A DNA stretch of 64,000 nucleotides from Methylomonas sp. UP202 (lineage in GTDB: Bacteria; Pseudomonadota; Gammaproteobacteria; Methylococcales; Methylomonadaceae), in the NCBI RefSeq assembly GCF_029910655.1, contig NZ_CP123897.1, positions 4,267,547 through 4,331,546 of the forward strand. Direction: 5' to 3'. A program made the translations under genes and the position numbers. Numbering within the stretch: the stretch's first letter is position 1; every line of letters starts with the position of its first letter. A model generated the notes under the pieces. It had not been told where the DNA came from and made no database searches. It was given only the letters and a program-made list of their open reading frames with translations. Shown here piece by piece: positions 1 to 9,517 of the stretch.

Positions 1-203
1 CAAGTATTTACCCTATACAAAGCATCTACCGGCTGCCGCCGGTACCGATCCATCGGTTATCATCGGACTAGTCAGGTTCCCATGTGGGGACTGGCCCGTG
101 AACAGTTCAGAACCGGCATTCACTGCGGCAACCCATGCGTGGCAGGGGTTGCACGCGTTTCGTGGACACCTTCGTCCAATAGAAACTGCTGCGTGGGGTT
201 GTG
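1..203 (+). CDS. possible C-terminal end of TraU (partial)
   Basis: Frame 1 is open from the window edge to a TGA at 201-203 that overlaps the traN start region. The tail ends NRNCCVGL and contains a WGLARE stretch. TraU proteins of F-type conjugation systems end in a Cys-Cys tail and lie just before traN in SXT-like elements, so this is a reasonable guess. The middle of the segment does not look clearly like TraU, and frame 2 is also open here, so the call is weak. Confidence 0.35.
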
Positions 204-2987
204 ATGGGCTTCAGAGCGCTATTCGATCCGCAGAAGCGGTTTGTCCAGACCCTGTCTGGAATATTGTGTGTGACGCTGGCCTGGACGCCGTTTGGGGTGT
301 CTTGGGCGGATGCGATTCAAGCCGCTGGCCAACAGGGACAGCAGACTGGGCAACAAATTCTAGGTGGGTTTAAATTTCCGCTGGATAATGGCGGTGGCGT
401 GATGACGTTGAATCCGGGTTCGGCGCAGGTAAGCACGATCTCGATTGGCACGTTGTTTCCGGACGCCAATACCTCCAACAGCACGACTGCCAATATCACC
501 AGCCTGTATGGCAATAATCCCGGCACGATTGCTGCCGGTTTGGATGCGCAGACCTCGTTGAACACCGAAAGCAGTGCCACCGGCAATGCCTATCGCACCC
601 TGGTCAACAATGCCCACCAGTCGCATCCGGATCTACAAAACGATGCCATTTGGAATGCCGGCGATCAAGTTTTTGCCCATTTTACGCCTTGGGCGCAGTC
701 GTTCTCGGACTGCACCACGGTGACGACGCAAACGGCGACCAGCCATGCGGTACAGGTGCCGGATTATCAATTGTGTCTGCGTCAACCGACCATACCGTCC
801 AGTTGTACGGCGACGCATCAAGTCCAGGTCGAACCGCTACTGACCTATGTGTCTGGCAATGGAGGCATCTCGAGCTGCGGTCCAGGCTGTATGGATTTGT
901 ATGTCGGTGTGGTCGGCGACAATTACTGGTCAGCCGGTTGTAGCGTGTTTACCTGGCAAGTCACTTATAACGTCATCCATCCGGAAGCGATTACCAGCGC
1001 CACGTTGCAAATGGTCGAGTTTGATGACCATGCACGGGTGTATTACGGCGGCAATCTGATTTATACGGGCTCCTCGGGCTGGGGAGGATCTTGTGAGCTC
1101 AGCAAAAGCTGGGTGGATCATCCAAATACGGATGTGACCTATGCCTTCAACAGCACCGGCAATAAGGTGTTTCGACAGGACACGATGGTCGGTGGCAATG
1201 GTGAAGGCTATTCACGGATTCGCCTGCGCTACGATGTTTCAAAGTTGATCAGCCAGGATCAATGGAGTTGGAGCGGACCGAACTGCCAAAACCTGGCCAA
1301 CGCGATTACCGATGGTATTTGCCAAGCCGGCAGTCAACTCAGTTGTACCAACGACCCTGCCAATAACACCGGCTGTTATGTCGATCCGACGTCGCAAATT
1401 CTGATTTGTGGGTCGGATTTGAGTCAAGCACCGGTGGCCAGTTCAGCCGGGATTCGTAATACCTGCATGAGTATTTCAGCATCTGGCCAATGCGACTTGA
1501 GTGCCACAGGGCAATGCTGGACCGATACCGCAGGCACGCATTGTCTGCAACCGCCGAGTGGTAATACACCGACCACGAGTTGTTCCTCTTTGGAAAGTCG
1601 CGGTTGTTCGTTTATCAAAAGTCAGTGCTTGGACGTATTGGGCTCCGGTACCTGTTGGGATAGCGTCGATACCTATGACTGTGGCCAGTCGGTGGCCATT
1701 CCCGGTATTCAAAGTACTACCCAGCAACAATGTGCGGGCCCCATTCGCTGTATGGGTGAAGACTGTGTGACGGTGAACCGTACGCAGAGTCAGGATTTCA
1801 GTAAGGCGGTAGCGTTACTGAATACCGCTCAGCAAATGGCGATGGATTTGAGTTGTGATTATGCCAATGCTGATCTGCAGCAGAAAGATCCCACCTCCTG
1901 CCAGGTATTCAAAGGCAAGGATGCGAGCTGCAAAATGGTCGGCGGCGCCTTGAATCTGGTGGATTGCTGCGAAACGCCTGCGGGTGCGATGGGGCTGGGA
2001 CGTTACATTGATTTACTACTGGCCACCAGTCAAATGGACGGTGCAGTCATGGCCATGGACAGTACGTCGGCGATTCGTGGTGCCTGGGAAACCATGCGTA
2101 CACCGTTTTCGATAGCTGGCGATGCCTGGAATAGTTTTCAGGCGGATTTCGCTTCAGGGGTAAACGATCTGGTGGGTACCGATATGCTGAGCACATCGGA
2201 TATCGCATCCCAAGGTTTACTCGATTCCTTAAAAGGAGAGCTGACGAAATCCGTAGCGGAATGGATCGGTAGCACTTTTGGCGAAGCTGCCGGTAATGCC
2301 TTGTTCAGCGCCGGTGGTCAGGCAGCCTTTGATACTGCGGGCAATCTGACGCCAGCGGCGCAATCCGGCGGCGTTGAACTGGGCGGCGGTGCAGCCGTGG
2401 CCGGTGAAATGCTCAGCACATTGATGGGTGCCTATACCGTGGTGATGATCATCATTATGGTTATCCAGATGGTGTATTCCTGCGAACAATCCGAATACGA
2501 ACTGGCGGCGAAAAAGCAGCTGAAAGTCTGCAAAGACTTAGGCACCTTTTGCAAAAGCAAGGTGGCGGGCGTCTGCTGGGAGCGCGAGGAAAGTTATTGC
2601 TGCTACAACTCGCCATTGGCACGTATTCTCAACGAACAAATCAAACCGCAACTGGGGATGGATTTTGGCACACCGGAAAATCCCAGCTGTACCGGCATCA
2701 GAGTATCGGACCTGGATCGCGTCGATTGGACTCAAGTCAATTTGGATGAGTGGTTGGGCATTCTGGCGCAAACCGGGCATTTGCCGACAGACGCCAATGC
2801 CGCAGCAATGTTGAATATCGATCAATTAACCGGCAGTGGCAGCCGACTCAATCCGCAGAAATACGGTGCCGCCTCCAGTGGTCGGCAGGATACCTTAACC
2901 CGCACCCAAGGCCGAATGACCGATCTGGTTGTGCCTACGGTCAAACGGCAATCGGAACTGGAAGGCTGGGGCATGGGGCCGCAATAA
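204..2987 (+). CDS. traN: conjugal transfer mating-pair stabilisation protein TraN
   Basis: TraN is a large, cysteine-rich outer-membrane protein that stabilises mating pairs in F-type type IV secretion systems. The product is about 927 residues with an N-terminal signal-like segment (hydrophobic TLSGILCVTLAW, then an Ala-rich cleavage region). It has dozens of cysteines, dense between residues 350 and 620. A hydrophobic segment (VVMIIIMVIQMV) lies near residues 740-755. ATG 204 is preferred over the adjacent GTG 201. The order TraU-like tail, traN, cargo, ssb-bet-exo matches SXT/R391-type elements, which supports the identity. HU follows on the opposite strand 13 bp downstream. Confidence 0.85.
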   Translation: MGFRALFDPQKRFVQTLSGILCVTLAWTPFGVSWADAIQAAGQQGQQTGQQILGGFKFPLDNGGGVMTLNPGSAQVSTISIGTLFPDANTSNSTTANITSLYGNNPGTIAAGLDAQTSLNTESSATGNAYRTLVNNAHQSHPDLQNDAIWNAGDQVFAHFTPWAQSFSDCTTVTTQTATSHAVQVPDYQLCLRQPTIPSSCTATHQVQVEPLLTYVSGNGGISSCGPGCMDLYVGVVGDNYWSAGCSVFTWQVTYNVIHPEAITSATLQMVEFDDHARVYYGGNLIYTGSSGWGGSCELSKSWVDHPNTDVTYAFNSTGNKVFRQDTMVGGNGEGYSRIRLRYDVSKLISQDQWSWSGPNCQNLANAITDGICQAGSQLSCTNDPANNTGCYVDPTSQILICGSDLSQAPVASSAGIRNTCMSISASGQCDLSATGQCWTDTAGTHCLQPPSGNTPTTSCSSLESRGCSFIKSQCLDVLGSGTCWDSVDTYDCGQSVAIPGIQSTTQQQCAGPIRCMGEDCVTVNRTQSQDFSKAVALLNTAQQMAMDLSCDYANADLQQKDPTSCQVFKGKDASCKMVGGALNLVDCCETPAGAMGLGRYIDLLLATSQMDGAVMAMDSTSAIRGAWETMRTPFSIAGDAWNSFQADFASGVNDLVGTDMLSTSDIASQGLLDSLKGELTKSVAEWIGSTFGEAAGNALFSAGGQAAFDTAGNLTPAAQSGGVELGGGAAVAGEMLSTLMGAYTVVMIIIMVIQMVYSCEQSEYELAAKKQLKVCKDLGTFCKSKVAGVCWEREESYCCYNSPLARILNEQIKPQLGMDFGTPENPSCTGIRVSDLDRVDWTQVNLDEWLGILAQTGHLPTDANAAAMLNIDQLTGSGSRLNPQKYGAASSGRQDTLTRTQGRMTDLVVPTVKRQSELEGWGMGPQ

Positions 2988-3000
2988 TGCGGCCTAAACC

Positions 3001-3273
3001 TTACTGAACCGCGTCTTTCAGACCTTTGCCGGCTTTAAACGATGGCAGTTTAGCGGCGGCAATCGTAATCGCTTCACCGGTTTGCGGATTACGTCCAGCG
3101 CGTTCGGCGCGTTCTTTCACTTCAAAAGTACCAAAACCCACCAGTGCCACGGAATCGCCAGCTTTTAAAGCAGCTTGGATGGATTGAGTGATGCCATCCA
3201 ATGCACGGCCGGCGTCGGTTTTGGTCAAATTGGCGTAGCTAGCGATGACGTCGATAAGTTCAGATTTGTTCAT
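3001..3273 (-). CDS. HU-family DNA-binding protein
   Basis: This is a 90-residue histone-like protein that bends DNA as a dimer. The start ([11 protein letters not shown]) and the beta-arm region ([20 protein letters not shown], then [15 protein letters not shown]) are classic HU-beta. Length is standard. It is convergent with traN and sits at the edge of the defence cargo, so it is probably ICE-borne rather than the housekeeping hupB. The 67 bp between it and hsdR are A/T-rich and hold its promoter. A role in recombination or cargo silencing is inference. Confidence 0.93.
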   Translation of the reverse strand: MNKSELIDVIASYANLTKTDAGRALDGITQSIQAALKAGDSVALVGFGTFEVKERAERAGRNPQTGEAITIAAAKLPSFKAGKGLKDAVQ

Positions 3274-3340
3274 AATTAGAGTTAATGGTTAGTGAAGTTA
3301 ATAAATTTAGTTAATTAAAGTAATACATTTCTCAGTACGA

Positions 3341-6300
3341 TCAAGCCACCATTTGCCGCAAACTCTGCTGCATAGCGGCTTTAAATGCTGGATCGTTGGC
3401 AAGCAGCTTATATAGCTCTAGTTCATTACGGCGATTCTTGAGTATCACGTCTTCAAAGATTTTTTCGAACGCCAAGATTCGGGTATGCACGTCGGGGTTG
3501 TTTTGATATTTTTCCTGGAAATCAGGATGCGCTTTGATACCGTCGGCGATGTTGATGAACTTGATGCGTTGCTCTTCCGGCGTTGCGCCCCAACCCTGAA
3601 ACCAGCGTTCGTTAAAACTGCGGATGATTTCATCCAGAGGATCGTGTTCCTCACCACTGCCATGCGTTCCCCGCAGATTGGGGTTTTGCGGCTCCAGCTC
3701 GGTTTCGCTGGCATCCAGACCAATACTGTGATTGAGTTTGACCCGTTCCAAACCATAAGATGACAAATCCACTGACTCCAGCAATTCATCAATCTGATCC
3801 GCATTAGGGTCTTTCACGATCAGTTTGGGGATTAGAAACTTCAGAAACCAGAACAGTTTTTCCCAAACAACAATTTCATACGGGATGATAGACGCCATTT
3901 GCCCATAAATTTTGACAAACTGCTTAGCTTTGATCTTGAAGTCGGCTTTAGCCAGTTCATCAAGCGCCAATTCCTGATTGAATCGGTCTGCCGCCGTATC
4001 GATCAGAGGGCTTAGCTGCTGGGCATCGGCATTACTAAAATACAGTTCGACAAATTGCTCAACCTCAAACCACTCATACACCGCCACCTCGTCCAGCGCA
4101 TCTTTTAACTCATGCAATACATTAACATCCGTGGCTTCCGACAAGCGCGTGGCGGTATAAAACGGATCGAAGGCGGTTTTAATGTCGTCCACCGAATTAA
4201 AGAAATCCAGGATGAACAAATCTTCGGTTTTCTTGCCCCACTTGGGTGCTGCTCGATTCAAGCGCGACAAGGCTTGCACCGCCAGCACACCTTGCAGCTT
4301 CTTATCGACATACATCGCACTGAGCTTGGGCTGATCGAATCCGGTCAAGTATTTGTTAGCGACGATCAACAAGCGGTACTCGTCTTGATCGAAATAATCG
4401 CGGGTTTCATTTTCGGCAAAACCATTAATCTGCGCTTCGCTGTACTCGATGCCATCCACTTCTTTAGTGCCGGAGAAGGCAATGGCTACCTTGAACGGAT
4501 TGCCGCGGTCCTTCAATAACTGGCTAATCGCCCGGTAATAACGAATGGCCGCTTCGATGTTCTGGGTAATCACCATGCCCTTGGCTTTGCCTTTGAGTTT
4601 TTTGCTGTTGACCACCTGCGGAATGAAATGGTCGAGCATGATTTCCGCTTTCACGGCAATGGTCTGCTGGTGGCGCTCGACATAGGCGCGCAGCTTTTTC
4701 TGTGCCTTGGCACTGTCGAACAGCGGATTATCCGTGATGGATTTCTGGATCTCGTAATAGCTTTTATACGTGGTGTAATTGGCCAGCACATCCAGGATAA
4801 AGCCTTCCTCGATCGCCTGTTTCATGGAATACAAATGAAACGGCTCGAAACTGCCATCCGCTTGTTTAACGCCGAACTTTTCCAAGGTGGTGTTTTTTGG
4901 CGTCGCGGTAAAGGCTAAATACGAGGCATTGCCACGCATTTTTCGCGATTGCATGGCTTGCAGAATTTTGTCCTGCACATCCAGCTCTTCATCAGCCTGC
5001 TCGCTTTTGCCCATCGCCCGGTTCATATTGTCATGCGCGGAACCACTCTGCGAGCTATGGGCCTCGTCGATGATCACCGCAAAGCGTTTGTCACTCAGAT
5101 CGGCGATGCCGTCGATGATAAAAGGGAATTTCTGGATGGTGGTAATGATGATTTTCTTGCCTTGCTCCAAGGCGCTTTTCAGCTCGGAAGACTTGAACGC
5201 CGGGGCGACGATGTTTTTGACTTCGGAAAAATCCTTGATGTTTTCGCGCAGTTGCTTATCCAGTAAGCGGCGGTCGGTGACGACAATTACCGAATCGAAC
5301 AATGGCTTTTCCAAGTCAACCGCACCCGGCGTATCCAGACTGGCCGGATAGGCTTCGATCAATTGATACGCCGCCCAGGTGATGGAATTGGATTTACCCG
5401 ATCCCGCCGAGTGTTGTATCAAATAGGTTTGCCCCACGCCGTTTTGACTGGCATGCGCTACCAGTTTGCGCACCACATCCAGTTGGTGATAACGCGGAAA
5501 AAACAAGGTTCGCTTATCCAGCGGCTCCTTACTGCTGCCATCCAATCGCACGAAATGCTGAATGATATTGGCAACGCTCTCCTTGCTAAACACCTCCTGC
5601 CATAAATACGCACTTTTGTGGCCGTTTGGGTTGGGCGGATTGCCGGCGCCGTAGTTGTGGCCCTTGTTGAACGGCAGAAAGTAGGTGTGCGGCCCGGCCA
5701 GTTTGGTGGTCATGTAGACTTCATCGGTATCCACTGCCATGTGTACCAGGCAACGACCAAATTGCAGCAAAGGCTGATTGATGTCGCGATCTTCGCGGTA
5801 TTGTTTCTGGCCGTGGTAACGGGCAGTTTGGCCAGTCCAGGGATTTTTCAGCTCCAGCGTGGCAAACGGCAAGCCGTTGATGAACAACACCAGATCAATT
5901 TCTTCCAGGGTATTGCTCAAGGAATAACGTACCTGGCGGGTACTGCTGAAAATGTTGTCGGCGAAGTTCTGCTTCACCTTTTCGGAACTGCTGGCCAACG
6001 GCGCCGGATACATCAAGTGCAAGGTGGCATCGTCGACGCTCAAACCCTTTTTCAGCAAATGCAGCAGGCCGTATTTTTTGATCAGCTTATCGAAGCGCTC
6101 CAACACTTTAAGCTGCAAATCGCCGCCGTGCTTTTGCAATTTTTCCAGCTCTTTAGGCTGGGTGTGCTCCAAAAACGCCCAAAAGCGTTTGCTGTCGATG
6201 GCGTAACGGGCGTTGAAATCCTGTGGCAAGCCGAGTTGGTAGCCGTGGTTGGGGCTGAACGGCAGATCGCCGACTTCGGCAACACCCTTTTGGGCTTCCA

Positions 6301-6367
6301 AACAGGTGCCGGTCAGCTGTTTTTCGATGGCAATTTCCAGTTCTTTCTCGGTGGTTTTGCTGACCAT
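3341..6367 (-). CDS. hsdR: type I restriction enzyme, R (motor/nuclease) subunit
   Basis: HsdR is the ATP-driven translocase and nuclease of type I restriction complexes. The 1008-residue protein has an N-terminal PD-(D/E)XK nuclease region (EIDLVLFINGLPF, then LELKNPW near residue 170), a Walker A (AGSGKS near residue 322) and a DEAH box (IDEAHSS near residue 434), followed by helicase motifs such as TGFDQP. It is the last gene of a five-gene minus-strand operon (hsdM, DUF1016 nuclease, hsdS, fic, hsdR), 6 bp after fic. No motif is visibly damaged, so the enzyme is probably active. Confidence 0.95.
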   Translation of the reverse strand: MVSKTTEKELEIAIEKQLTGTCLEAQKGVAEVGDLPFSPNHGYQLGLPQDFNARYAIDSKRFWAFLEHTQPKELEKLQKHGGDLQLKVLERFDKLIKKYGLLHLLKKGLSVDDATLHLMYPAPLASSSEKVKQNFADNIFSSTRQVRYSLSNTLEEIDLVLFINGLPFATLELKNPWTGQTARYHGQKQYREDRDINQPLLQFGRCLVHMAVDTDEVYMTTKLAGPHTYFLPFNKGHNYGAGNPPNPNGHKSAYLWQEVFSKESVANIIQHFVRLDGSSKEPLDKRTLFFPRYHQLDVVRKLVAHASQNGVGQTYLIQHSAGSGKSNSITWAAYQLIEAYPASLDTPGAVDLEKPLFDSVIVVTDRRLLDKQLRENIKDFSEVKNIVAPAFKSSELKSALEQGKKIIITTIQKFPFIIDGIADLSDKRFAVIIDEAHSSQSGSAHDNMNRAMGKSEQADEELDVQDKILQAMQSRKMRGNASYLAFTATPKNTTLEKFGVKQADGSFEPFHLYSMKQAIEEGFILDVLANYTTYKSYYEIQKSITDNPLFDSAKAQKKLRAYVERHQQTIAVKAEIMLDHFIPQVVNSKKLKGKAKGMVITQNIEAAIRYYRAISQLLKDRGNPFKVAIAFSGTKEVDGIEYSEAQINGFAENETRDYFDQDEYRLLIVANKYLTGFDQPKLSAMYVDKKLQGVLAVQALSRLNRAAPKWGKKTEDLFILDFFNSVDDIKTAFDPFYTATRLSEATDVNVLHELKDALDEVAVYEWFEVEQFVELYFSNADAQQLSPLIDTAADRFNQELALDELAKADFKIKAKQFVKIYGQMASIIPYEIVVWEKLFWFLKFLIPKLIVKDPNADQIDELLESVDLSSYGLERVKLNHSIGLDASETELEPQNPNLRGTHGSGEEHDPLDEIIRSFNERWFQGWGATPEEQRIKFINIADGIKAHPDFQEKYQNNPDVHTRILAFEKIFEDVILKNRRNELELYKLLANDPAFKAAMQQSLRQMVA

Positions 6368-6373
6368 CCGTGA

Positions 6374-7129
6374 TCACTCCTTTTGTTGAAGTAGCGCTAA
6401 TCGGCGCTGCAAGGCTTCGATGACCTTCTCGGTAATCAAACCATGAAAAGACTGTTTATCCTGCCCCAAGTTACATTGCTCCAAGGCATCGTAATACGCC
6501 AGACGGGATTCGGTGTCACCGTGAATAATGGCTATGGGGTAGCCGTGTTGCAGCAAAACCAGATTCATCACCAAGCGCGCGGTGCGGCCATTGCCATCCA
6601 CAAACGGGTGAATGGTCACTAGCCGTTCATGCAGCTCGGCAGCCAGCACAATCGGATGCAGGCTTTGCCGGTTTTGCGCATAGAACTCAAAATATCCAGC
6701 CATCTGCTCTTCCAGTAGCCAGGATTGCGGCGGCGTATGCCGGCTACCACCGATCATCACCGGAATATCTCGAAACCGACCAGCATACTGTTTGTCGATT
6801 CCGCGCAAGACCAAGGCATGCAAGGTCAACAAGTCGTGCCGATTGAACTGGGCATCGTGGCAGGCCATCTCGCGGATCAGTTCCACCGCCTCGTAATGGT
6901 TGATTGCCTCCAAATGTTCGACCAGCGTCTTGCCGCCGATTGTAAGCCCCTTGTTGATCACCAGATCGGTTTCGCGCAAGGTCAGCGTGTTGCCTTCGAT
7001 GCGGTTGCTGTCGTAGGTGTATTCGATGTCGGTGGCCTTGTCCACGCTGCGGCTATCCCAATCGCGGTATTGCTGCAATTGGCTCAGCAAGGCATCGGCT
7101 TGTTCGAGCAAGGTGTCGACAGCGTTCAT
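6374..7129 (-). CDS. Fic-domain protein (putative AMPylating enzyme)
   Basis: Fic proteins usually transfer AMP or another nucleotide moiety to a target hydroxyl. The 251-residue product has an intact Fic motif, HPFVDGNGRTAR, with catalytic His174. An N-terminal inhibitory-helix motif of the S-x-x-x-E-G type (SNRIEG, residues 41-46) suggests class II self-inhibition. The start overlaps the hsdS stop by 4 bp and the end is 6 bp from hsdR, so it is translationally coupled to the restriction genes. Fic proteins are recurrent passengers in type I restriction operons; their target there is not settled. Confidence 0.9.
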   Translation of the reverse strand: MNAVDTLLEQADALLSQLQQYRDWDSRSVDKATDIEYTYDSNRIEGNTLTLRETDLVINKGLTIGGKTLVEHLEAINHYEAVELIREMACHDAQFNRHDLLTLHALVLRGIDKQYAGRFRDIPVMIGGSRHTPPQSWLLEEQMAGYFEFYAQNRQSLHPIVLAAELHERLVTIHPFVDGNGRTARLVMNLVLLQHGYPIAIIHGDTESRLAYYDALEQCNLGQDKQSFHGLITEKVIEALQRRLALLQQKE

Positions 7130-8415
7130 GTGGCAACCTCAGGAACTCGGATTTTGCCGGTGACGGCGCTGTTGATCAGCGTGGCTTTGTATTCCTTGAG
7201 TTTATCGATTTGTTGTTGCTGGATGGCAATGGCTTGGTCGATTTTGGTGGACTGGGTTTCGATGTGGATGACGATGGCGGTTTGTTCCTCAATAGGCGGA
7301 ACGACAGTCATTAATTGCTTAAACTCATTCCAATACAGTCTTTTCCGAAAATCGGTAATTCCTTTTGAATTTCTGTCCATTTGTTGAATAAATTCCGGGC
7401 AACGATATTGATACTCAAAATATGAAGAGGCTATTTTTTGACTCGGTGTAGCAATAATATAGGCAGGGCTGACCATACCTTTTACTGCTACTGCGCCAAT
7501 TGCACCCTGCCAAGCTCGCATCATATTGAAAACTATATCCCCGGGATGAACCAAGTTATATTTGGTTTTATCTTCAATTTTGATTCGGCCGCGGATGTTT
7601 TCTTCATCCGATATTTCTTCTGAAGAAACTGCCGTATGAATTGAAACTGATAATAACGGTAAACCTTCTTCACCTGGTTCAATGCGTTGCCTGAACAAAG
7701 CACGGTTTGCGAGTATTTCCCAATGCGCTGGAATCTCGCCGATCCACTCAGCGCCGGAATCGCGCATCGGCACATTGGCGTCAAGACCACGGATGACGGC
7801 GTTTTGAATCAGGATTTGTTTGCGCTCTTTCAGCAAGGCGATTTGTTGTTCCTTGATCGCCACGGCTTGGTCAATCTGCGTGGTTTTACGATCCAGAAAA
7901 GCGGCGATAGCGGTTTGTTCAAGTAGAGGCGGTACTCCCAAAATGACCGACTTCATCTCGTCATAATGAGTAGTCCAAAGGTCGGCAACAATTCCATGTC
8001 CCATGCGATAAAACTCTTCAATAAACGCGTTACTTTTCAAAAGAAAGTTACAGTATTGGGGATAAATTCCGTTTGGCGTCAACACAATATTAATCAGAGA
8101 AACAGAGCCATCCCTATCGGAAACTCCACTAGATCCTTTTCGATCTGAGCGACTATTGATGACAAAGTCGCCTTTTTTTACCAATTTTCTATTGTCGCCA
8201 TCATTAGTTTTTGCGGCAGTATCTAATTGCGGCAATATTCCATTTTTCGTGACTGACAAGGGAGGAAAGTTTTTATCAGAAACTTTTTGCCTGCGTTCTT
8301 CAAAACGTGTACCTAAACGAGTTAATGTCCAATGCTCAGGAATCTCCCCCAACCATTCCACGCCGGAATCCTTATAAGCCTCATATCTCGACATTTCCGT
8401 CAGTTGCTCAATCAT
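7126..8415 (-). CDS. hsdS: type I restriction enzyme, S (specificity) subunit
   Basis: HsdS recognises the bipartite DNA target for methylation and cleavage. The 429-residue protein has two target-recognition domains, each opened by a near-identical repeat (DSGVEWLGEIPEHW near residue 16 and DSGAEWIGEIPAHW near residue 220). Each ends in a coiled-coil conserved region (KTTQIDQAVAIKEQQIALLKE and STKIDQAIAIQQQQIDKLKE). The start overlaps the upstream DUF1016 gene by 8 bp; an internal Met eight codons in (MSRYEAYK) is an alternative start. The target cannot be read from sequence. Confidence 0.94.
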   Translation of the reverse strand: MIEQLTEMSRYEAYKDSGVEWLGEIPEHWTLTRLGTRFEERRQKVSDKNFPPLSVTKNGILPQLDTAAKTNDGDNRKLVKKGDFVINSRSDRKGSSGVSDRDGSVSLINIVLTPNGIYPQYCNFLLKSNAFIEEFYRMGHGIVADLWTTHYDEMKSVILGVPPLLEQTAIAAFLDRKTTQIDQAVAIKEQQIALLKERKQILIQNAVIRGLDANVPMRDSGAEWIGEIPAHWEILANRALFRQRIEPGEEGLPLLSVSIHTAVSSEEISDEENIRGRIKIEDKTKYNLVHPGDIVFNMMRAWQGAIGAVAVKGMVSPAYIIATPSQKIASSYFEYQYRCPEFIQQMDRNSKGITDFRKRLYWNEFKQLMTVVPPIEEQTAIVIHIETQSTKIDQAIAIQQQQIDKLKEYKATLINSAVTGKIRVPEVAT

Positions 8416-9511
8416 CGTCCGCCTCGTCCGTTTTATTCAGCAATTCCGCCTGTACTTTAATGCGCTCCCGTTCCAACTCGCGTTTCAGCTCGGCTTCGGT
8501 CGGTAAAAACGGCAGGTATTTGGCGGCGAACAACTGTTCGCTGTCGGTCAACACCGAATACTTCACGACCGCCTCACTTTTCTGGCTGCACAGGATCAGG
8601 CCGATGGTCGGGTTGTCGTCCGCCGAGCGTTGCTGTTGGTCGTAGATGCGCACATAGCTGTCCATCTGGCCGACATCTTGATGGCTGAGCTTGCCCAGTT
8701 TCAGGTCAATCAGTAAAAAGCACTTCAGCTTGAAATGGTAAAACACCAGATCGATGTAAAAGTCCTGGTCTTCGGTGCGGATGCGCTGTTGCCGGGCGAC
8801 AAAGGCAAAGCCTTTACCCAATTCCAGCAGGAAGGCTTGCAGGTTATCCAGCAGGCCTTGTTCCAGATCGGATTCCAACAAATGCTGGCTGGGTAGGTTC
8901 AAAAAATCGAGAATATAGGGGTCACGCAATACATCATGGGGCCGCAGTTGCTGTTGCCGCTGGTTTTCATGGGCGATATGCTGCTGCGCCTCGGCTTGAA
9001 CCAGTGCTTTATCCTGACTGGACAACAGGCGTTCGTAGTAGAGTTTGTCGATCTGCCGTTCCAGTGCCCGCACGCTCCAGCATTGCTGAATGGCTTCCTG
9101 CTGATACCATGCGCGAGCTTGGTCGCTTTCGATGCTGGCCAATAGCTTGTAATGCGACCAACTCAATTCGAGAGACACTGTCTCTCGAATTGGAAAGCTT
9201 AAATAAAATCGTCGCATTTTACGTAAATTCGTGATGTCTAAGCCTTTACCAAATTCCGCAGTGAGTCGTTCAGAAAGCATTTGCAATTGTTGCTTACCGT
9301 AGGCGGCGCGCACCTGTCCCTGTTGTTCATGTTCGACAATCAAACAGCCAATCTGCCAGTAGCATTGCACCATCGCACTATTCACGGCCTGCTGCACTTG
9401 CTGACGTGACTGTTGAATAACCAGAGCAATGTTGCTGAAAAGCGGCGCTAGTCCATCAGATAGCGACGGATGTTCGCTTGCTGATTTCAATGGTTCGGCA
9501 TCGTGCATCAT
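8408..9511 (-). CDS. DUF1016 / YhcG-type PD-(D/E)XK nuclease-domain protein
   Basis: The protein is 367 residues. The N-terminal half (VIQQSRQQVQQAVNSAMVQCYWQIG and a later GKGLDITNLRKMRRFY) is the DUF1016 helical region. The C-terminal half is PD-(D/E)XK-like, with FYIDLVFYH followed by LIDLKLGK. This family is found beside type I hsdS and hsdM genes in many bacteria, but its precise role is not established. It sits 6 bp after hsdM and overlaps hsdS, so it is an integral gene of this operon. The nuclease activity is inferred from the motif. Confidence 0.88.
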   Translation of the reverse strand: MMHDAEPLKSASEHPSLSDGLAPLFSNIALVIQQSRQQVQQAVNSAMVQCYWQIGCLIVEHEQQGQVRAAYGKQQLQMLSERLTAEFGKGLDITNLRKMRRFYLSFPIRETVSLELSWSHYKLLASIESDQARAWYQQEAIQQCWSVRALERQIDKLYYERLLSSQDKALVQAEAQQHIAHENQRQQQLRPHDVLRDPYILDFLNLPSQHLLESDLEQGLLDNLQAFLLELGKGFAFVARQQRIRTEDQDFYIDLVFYHFKLKCFLLIDLKLGKLSHQDVGQMDSYVRIYDQQQRSADDNPTIGLILCSQKSEAVVKYSVLTDSEQLFAAKYLPFLPTEAELKRELERERIKVQAELLNKTDEADDD

Positions 9512-9517
9512 CGTCGC

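Noticed and set aside
98..373. 91-codon ORF at the left edge
   Set aside because: It lies mostly over the traN start in another frame and has no protein features.
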